Below, piece by piece: positions 58,003-64,000 of a stretch of DNA of 64,000 nt (positions within the stretch are counted from its first letter, which is position 1; each line of letters opens with the position of its first letter). The stretch lies in the NCBI GenBank assembly GCA_029817715.1, contig JARUPY010000087.1, forward strand, positions 1,922,001-1,986,000. The letters are read 5' to 3'. The notes below the pieces were generated by a model. That model did not search any database. It was not told the origin of the DNA and saw only the letters and a program-made list of their open reading frames with translations. A program made the translations under genes and the position numbers. Origin of the DNA: Melastoma dodecandrum (taxonomy: Eukaryota > Streptophyta > Magnoliopsida > Myrtales > Melastomataceae).

Positions 58003-60302
58003 AGCTTTTGGCTGGCTTTTTCTTGCCTTCTCTCCATTTGTTGTCCGTTACATGGTATTTCTTAGTTTTATCTCTTCATATGGGAACTGCGCGTATAATT
58101 TCCTCATAAAGCCACAAGGATCTGTCCTGATTATATAGTCTTATTTTGTGGGGATTATTGACATAAGAACTGGCATCAGGAGGATTACTCTGAGTGGAAT
58201 GAAATTAGCAATCTCAGGTTCAGTGATTAAATGCTTCATTGTTGATGAAATAGATAGAATGTGGGGGACTGCAAAAGATTTTGAATTTCCCATGAAGGTG
58301 AAAGTGATACAGCTTGATTTGCATAGTGACATTAGTAAATTAGCACTAAGTAAAAGGATTGAAAATTATTTGGTTAGTACCTTTTTCTTGGATAAAGTTT
58401 ACATTACCATTGCATCTTTACTGAGGATGGGTATAGATGGTGAATGACAAAGTTTTGCTTTTCTTTCCTTCCCTTTTTGTTTTGGTTAGTGTACATTCAT
58501 ATGGTGCTACTTATGCAAATGCTAAGGTTACCGAGCTTGTTCAGTTTATGTAGTTGAGTTTAGGGCTCTATTGTTCTTGTGAGTTCCCACAAACCCTGTT
58601 TCTTGTCTTTCCCTGAGCAGCCATTGTAACTTGTCCTTCAGTTTGTTTAAGGACTAAAGGAGAGTTCAGAGATTCACAGTTCATGATCTCCTACGACTAT
58701 GTTCTTTTTACATATGCACTAGAGTAAGCAAAAGGTGTTGCTGACCATCTTCATACCTAAGATATTTAAAGGTTCAGTCTTGCATTCCGAGACACAGATC
58801 CAGTAAGGAGAGGCATAGATGGATTTAGATCGTAAAGAACATTGATTGAATCTGTGTTTTCTTCTCTGCTGTCTAATTTTTTTGTTGCTGTCAATTATAA
58901 AAAAAATATTTTATACTTAGCGCCTTAAAACAAAAGGCGAGTGCCTTGCCTAGCGCCTAGCGCCTCGGGCGATGGAAGCCCTTCTCGCTTTGGTGGCGCC
59001 ATAGCGTCTTAACAACACTGTGTTTAGCCAGAAGGTCTAGGTGAATCGGATAGATTATGGTGTATATAAAATCTTGGCAGAAGAGATGGTTCCAATTATT
59101 GTAGAGCCTTTCTATATAGGATGTTCTCTATGCTTCCTTATCATCTGGACCAGGGGAGGTAATTATGATTGTTTGTTATTTGAATATTGTGATAAGTCTG
59201 AATCATATGAAGATTGGATGCACTTCTATGGCAATTTCATATCTTCTGCCTGTCCCTTTTGAGTGATAACAATCTCTTCTTTTGTATGGCAGTTGCTTAG
59301 CATGGATCTGAGGTCAATGCTTGATCGATCAGGATTGCAGGTGAGGCTGCACTGTATTCAGCTTCCCACGTTTAATTTGGTCTTCCTCCTTTTCCTCACC
59401 AGCACAATTCGTCATGTACTTCCATACTTTGCAAGCCGGATGGCAAAGTTTCTATAATGTGTCTCTTCTTTGCGGGTTATAGAATCCTCAAGGAGAATGG
59501 GTGCTAAGTCTCATTCCTGTGGGTCTGGTTGGGCATGCCACGAGGTTCTGACAATACTCGTCCTTCATTTCGCAGCATAGGTAAATGGAGACTGCCGTAA
59601 GCTAATAGAACAAAAGCGGTCCTAAAACCTGCACGTGGTTGAATGGAGTGCTCTTCTTCAAGCCTTTTCTGGTGTTTCTCATGTTAATCTGTTTATTCCT
59701 GAAGAACCGGGTGGGTGTGGCTTTTGAGGATTTTGAGATCCCCTTGTTACCTTTTCCATTTGGACGACCTCTTTGATGGTTCAACCCAGTGTTTTCATTT
59801 TGAGTGGAGTATTTATGAACATAACCCTGAAGTCAAAACTTGGTTATTGCCAAAAGTATTACCTCAGTACTCCTTCTCTGGTGGCTTCCCGGACAGAAAT
59901 ATGTAATCCCTCTGCTTTTCCTTTGATGAAATAATAAATCTCCTTACACGTTAAACAATGTGTCCTTGATTCAATAACGGCTGTATTGTATGTTAAGACT
60001 CCTAACTCTTCTTTCTAACCACTCACGATATTGTTTACTCTGTCCGAGGCTCGTGCTGCCGGTTGAATCTAGTCGTTTCCAGGGCAGGTAGGTACCTTCC
60101 TTCTCAATTGTGTGGATCATTTCATTCGTTTCGTCATTCTAGAAGTTTATCAGGAGCTCCGATCATCCGCTTTTTCCTCGCCCTTGTAGGACCCAAGTTG
60201 CTACAATTTGAAAAGTCGATACGCTACAATTTCTATAGAATTCACAGCCTCTACATATATTCATCTTAGGAGTTTGCTAAAGACTCGAATTCTTCGTTCA
60301 TC
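58003..60302. other. Long intergenic region
   Basis: The USP 3' UTR occupies the start. At 58918-59018 there is a run of AGGCG/CGCCTAGCG motifs of a kind common in plant repeats (TAGCGCCTAGCGCCTCGGG). Short frames such as 59041-59262 and 60063-60269 are unrecognised. Confidence 0.4.
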
Positions 60303-60450
60303 GGATCCAACCAGGTCACTACATTCAGGCAATCAGAAATCAACCGCAAGGCGAAGTTTACCCAGGGAGCAGCATTGGATCCAACCAGGTCACTACATTC
60401 AGGCAATCAGAAATCAACCGCAAGGCGAAGTTTACCCAGGGAGCAGCATT
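60303..60450. repeat. 74-bp tandem duplication
   Basis: GGATCCAACCAGGTCACTAC starts at 60303 and again at 60377; the two 74-bp copies are the same throughout as far as I can read, including GGCGAAGTTTACCCAGGGAG. Confidence 0.92.
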
Positions 60451-60712
60451 GGAGGATCAGTACGATAAGATCGAATTCAGCATAGACAAGGATGAAGTCG
60501 GATTTGCCTGAATCAGAATGGCATCAACTTTGGGCACACACAAAAAAAAAAAGCAATGGCAATGTACAAGGGAAGTAGGATAAACAAAACCCTCTCTTTG
60601 ATTGGAAAAGAGGGAACACATTATTCATTGCTTGAAGGAGCTCCAAAAATAAGAACTAATCCAAACTCATTGAAAGGTTAATAATCCCGGGACAACCATC
60701 ACCCCCTTAACC

Positions 60713-61093
60713 TTAAGCAGTGGAAACCCCTGGATGGATGATCCGTGGACACACCTCAGACGACGACATCCACATCCCCTGCATGGACTCGTCCATCAGC
60801 ACGGGGCTCATCCTACACATGAGGATGCAGAACTCGAACTGGTCAATGTTCCCGTCACTGTCCAAGTCCCCCTCCCTCAGCATGCACGCAATCTCGTCAT
60901 CCGCCATGTCGTCCAGCCCCAAGAGGAGGCTGTTTATCTTGAGGCTCTCGTAAGTTATCACCCCCTTCTCGCAGTCCATCAGAAGACGGAACCCGTTGCA
61001 CAGCTCCCCCACGAACCCTTCCGCCCCTAGCCTCAGTATCATGGACGGGAAGTGGTCCTCGAAGTCCTCGAACACGGCCTCCGAAAGCGCCAT
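60713..61093 (-). CDS. PBP1: Single EF-hand calcium-binding protein, PBP1/KIC type
   Basis: The frame from the ATG at 61093 gives 126 residues, the length of this small family (PBP1 has 127). A further ATG upstream at 61144 would add a hydrophobic stretch not found in the family and lies close to the TATA box, so it was not chosen. Motifs: FEDHFPSMILRLGAEGFVGE, LCNGFRLLMD, GVITYESLKINSLLLGL, then one canonical EF loop, DLDSDGNIDQFEF, with Asp 1/3/5 and Glu 12, and FCILMCRMSP. Such proteins bind Ca2+ and then partner proteins: PBP1 the kinase PINOID, KIC the kinesin KCBP. A TATTTATAG box lies at 61168-61176 on the minus strand. The C-terminal tail after MDES differs from Arabidopsis members. 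Confidence 0.85.
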   Translation of the reverse strand: MALSEAVFEDFEDHFPSMILRLGAEGFVGELCNGFRLLMDCEKGVITYESLKINSLLLGLDDMADDEIACMLREGDLDSDGNIDQFEFCILMCRMSPVLMDESMQGMWMSSSEVCPRIIHPGVSTA

Positions 61094-61177
61094 TGGGAAA
61101 CAGAAACCCTTAGGGCTGAAGATGATGATCACAATGAAGAGCAAAGGAGGATTTTGTTCGATGGGTTCTATAAATAA

Positions 61178-62317
61178 CGAGGGTGCTCCACAAGACTGTC
61201 ATTTATACTGCTCACCCCTTAACTTATTAAAAATATATATGATAAATTATTGATGATTCCAGTTATTCGAAACAGGTTCGCATTGTTCTTTCGTTTTCCG
61301 CCATGGCAGGAATTTCTCGCCTTCGTGGAAGCTGCGATGGGATAAACACAAAAAAAGTTGATGTATATAAAAAAATTCCCTCCTCCTGTCCCACTCATTC
61401 AATGGACTTATTTAACTTTGTACCTTTTTTGGCACGACTGCGACATAACTTGAAGCCGGTGAGTATGCCCGATCGTCAAGCAATTTCGAGAGAGGTGGGA
61501 ACCCGTAGATCCGGCTCAATGTTTGCGGAAAAGGAATGGACGAAATCAATGTACGGACCAGCATTCCTTCTTAGCCACGTCCTGACGTTTCCGGACACAC
61601 GCTAGACAACGCGACAGTCGAAGGAGTGAAAATGTCCACATCACGGAAAAAATCCTAAGGGGTAGGGGATGGGGGAATGTTTGCTTCTATTTGAAGGTTA
61701 GCGAGAAAGAACGCTGCTGACATGTGAGTTGCGCGAGTTAATCTATCGAACGAACGACGGTGTGCGAAAGATACAATGCCGGGGACGCGTTATTCATGCC
61801 TTATTAGCGATTTGATCCGGCGGAACTGCAGAGAAGGACAGAGAGAGAGACATGTAAGAAAAACGAAGTTGGTGGGAAGTTTCTGCGCAGCTTCTTGGTG
61901 TTTATGGGTGGAGAGGAGGAACATATTCGATTCAACGAGGTGGGAAATTGCAAAATCCGGGGAGTAGCTTCGTAGATGTTTCACAGACCACACAAATAAA
62001 AAATAAAGAAAGAAAGAAAGACCATCGAATCACTCGCTGCTTTGTCCTTGGTAAGAGAGATCTCGATACATCAATAATTGGGAATGAAGATTCCAAAAGC
62101 CAAAATTTCTGCCTCATTCTTTTTTCCAAGTTTCGGACAACTAACGACTGAACCGCCAAACCGATCCGAGTTCTGTGACTTCCCTGTCTGAGATTGTAAA
62201 AAGCTGTCGCATTTCGGTTGGACTTCCCTCCGGGCTGTCTTCTTCTCAATAACTTCCCCAAAGAAATAATGTAATGGCGTGTAACTCCGACCCTGCCTAT
62301 GGTCGTTTTGTTAATAA
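61178..62317. other. Intergenic region
   Basis: No gene recognised. A minus-strand frame at 61932-62501 is long but has no family resemblance and ends inside the repeated segment. Confidence 0.4.
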
Positions 62318-62528
62318 GTGCCTGACATGAATCCTGACGCTCCTTGTTAGGTGGCCATGTGTTGCCATGGAGTATCCATTCGATCCGGGAATTTTTGGGT
62401 GCAATCCGACGTTGTAGGGGCTTCGGCATCATACTGTTGGAGGTTGTTTGGCGGCCAGAGGGAACGATGGTTTGGGGCGAGGTAATAGTAGTGCCAGACA
62501 TGAATCCTGACGCTCCTTGTTAGGTGGC
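62318..62528. repeat. Direct repeat (about 36 bp shared) at 173-bp spacing
   Basis: GACATGAATCCTGACGCTCC followed by TTGTTAGGTGGC is at 62324-62355 and again at 62497-62528; GTGCC precedes both. The second copy is cut exactly where the LTR begins. This fits a 173-bp tandem duplication whose second copy was hit by the LTR. Confidence 0.85.
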
Positions 62529-63991
62529 TGATAATTCTATGAAAGTAGGGTTATTTTGTATATCTAATGATGCTTTATGTGGTTAGTCGTACGAGTATTG
62601 ATAGGAATTTGGTAGGATTTGAGTACTTTTTAGTTTAGTTTTATTTTAAGCCGATCTTTGTTATTTTCATAGTTTTTGAATCTATTTTGATTTGAATCGT
62701 TTATTTTGTTGATGCCTCTTGGTTTGTCATGTTTTAATGCAGGAAAATGAAGGAGATCTTGAAGCTGGGACGAAGTGACGTGCATATGAGCGGAAATTGG
62801 ACAGAGAGCAGAAGGACGCGTCCTTCAGTTCTCAGGGACGCGTCCTTGGGAGTTCTGTGGATTCAAGTGACCACCCGACGAACTTATTTCCAAATCGCTC
62901 AATGAGTCTTCAAGTCTTCCTGAGACTGCATTATGAAGGAATAGAGGATCAACTAGACATTTATTTGGTAGTTTAGGTTATTTTATTTTATTCTCCCTAG
63001 AAATATTATTTAGATTTGGAGAATCTTAGGAAATCTTTCTAAATGGGAACAATATATTCTGTTTTTAGAGGAACTTTAGGGGTCTTATTCTGGGGGGAGA
63101 TAGGAAAGAGACATTCGACTCGGGAACGGAGAAAGAGGTGACGGCTAGGGTTGAGGCGGAGATCGGGACGAGGCTACTACTTCTCGGATCGGAAGATCGG
63201 GAGGGCGTTTCTCTTTTCTTTCTTTCCCGTTGATTTCTATGTCGTTATTGTTTTCTCTTGAACTTGGGATGAATTTCTTTTACGCTATGAACTAATTTCG
63301 TTTTCTAGGACTTCAATGGAACTTAACGATTTTATTTAACGAGTGAATTCCTTTTCTCCGTGTTATTCGAATTCGTGTTTTTACTTATTCAAATCTTGAT
63401 CTTAATGCGATTAATTGCCTGATCACCAATTAATTTGATATGGAGACCTAATCGGGCTTGGAAAAGTTGTTTAGGTTAAGCCGTGGATTGAATAGCCTAA
63501 GTTAGCGTCTCGTTGGAAAACGGAGCTAATTCGCGAAAGGGATAGGAATATACCGAATCGCCTTAGGTAGCCATTTAGGGTTGTTGCATAATGGGTTCCC
63601 ACTAGTTAATTGCCTAGGAATAGAGTGATTAGCTCGATAGGGAATACGTCCTTAGAGCACTCGGGAGAGGCGCAAGGAGATTATCGAACCCTATGTTAGT
63701 AACATGAGAATTTGATAACTGGAGAAAGGAATGAACGAGTTAGATAATTCGTTAGGGGAAGTTGATAGTCCTAGGCTTTTAATATTTGATTGAACTACCG
63801 TTTATTTGCATTTTATTTCTCTCTTTTATTATCATTCATCTTGTTTGACTTGACCTACATATCGTTAAACGTGTGGCCGTTAGGAACTTTTCTCTGTTGA
63901 TTCTATATGGGATCGACCTCTACTTACCCTATCTACAAGTTAGTTAGGTTTGCTAGAGTATTTAATTTGCCGCCTTCGACAAGCGTGATCA
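62529..63991 (+). mobile_element. LTR (solo or edge of an element) with target duplication GTGGC
   Basis: The 1463-bp segment starts TGATAATTCT and ends CGTGATCA. GTGGC stands directly outside at 62524-62528 and 63992-63996. The last 9 bases of the window (GTGGCCATG) equal the bases that follow the first copy of the interrupted repeat (62351-62359), as expected if the host sequence resumes here. No coding sequence was found inside, so it is a solo LTR. The general make-up resembles Tat-type gypsy LTRs, but this is only an impression. A short direct repeat, GGACGCGTCCTT, occurs at 62815 and 62839. Confidence 0.78.
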
Positions 63992-64000
63992 GTGGCCATG

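Noticed and set aside
61093..61144. Upstream ATG adding 17 residues to the EF-hand protein
   Set aside because: The added hydrophobic stretch is absent from the family and the TATA box at 61168-61176 would leave almost no 5' UTR.

Overview
This is a stretch of nuclear DNA from a flowering plant. Genes are spliced with GT-AG introns, a tRNA-Ser has a plant-type variable arm, and most of the window is AT-rich intergenic DNA filled with degenerate transposons. A TIR-NBS-LRR resistance gene relic means a dicot, since this class is essentially missing from monocots. The TNL leucine-rich repeats resemble the flax L6-like type expanded in some rosids; a Myrtales plant is a guess only.

Layout. 1.07-2.21 kb (+): ABA/stress-type NAC factor of the ANAC019/055/072 clade with ABRE/G-box motifs upstream. 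2.2-17.2 kb: transposon-rich block with two related Mutator-like elements (one with a perfect 9-bp target duplication), a decayed hAT element that holds its broken transposase and a captured Rab GTPase gene fragment, a short hAT-type MITE, and a foldback element built of TTCGTA/TACGAA palindromes. 17.5-19.7 kb (-): five-exon Mpv17/PMP22 protein with a plastid-like leader. 22.1-24.6 kb (+): two-exon LDL2 histone demethylase, divergent from Mpv17. 26.0-28.8 kb (+): pseudogene of an AGD5/NEVERSHED-type ARF-GAP beside an LTR-retrotransposon primer-binding site. 30.3-31.3 kb (+): DUF4408/DUF761 protein. 32.1-35.5 kb (-): degenerate Ty1/copia element. 36.5-38.05 kb (-): seven-exon plant VAP (MSP-domain) protein. 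39.0-40.0 kb: tandem arrays. 40.1-40.4 kb (-): LRR receptor fragment. 43.1-47.2 kb (+): multiply broken TNL gene whose 5' flank recurs at 48.5 kb. 50.5-52.1 kb: probable solo LTR with target duplication CTTGT. 55.2-56.4 kb (+): uncharacterised single-TM protein. 57.0 kb (-): tRNA-Ser(AGA). 57.3-58.0 kb (+): PHOS32-like universal stress protein. 60.7-61.1 kb (-): small EF-hand protein of the PBP1/KIC type. 62.5-64.0 kb: second LTR with target duplication GTGGC, inserted into a repeated segment at the window edge.

The intact genes are unrelated housekeeping, chromatin, membrane-contact and stress genes; no shared operon-like logic is expected. The most informative parts are the transposon architectures, the gene capture, and the exact lesions in the TNL relic. 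Exon boundaries were read by eye from splice sites, reading phase and family similarity; no database search was made.
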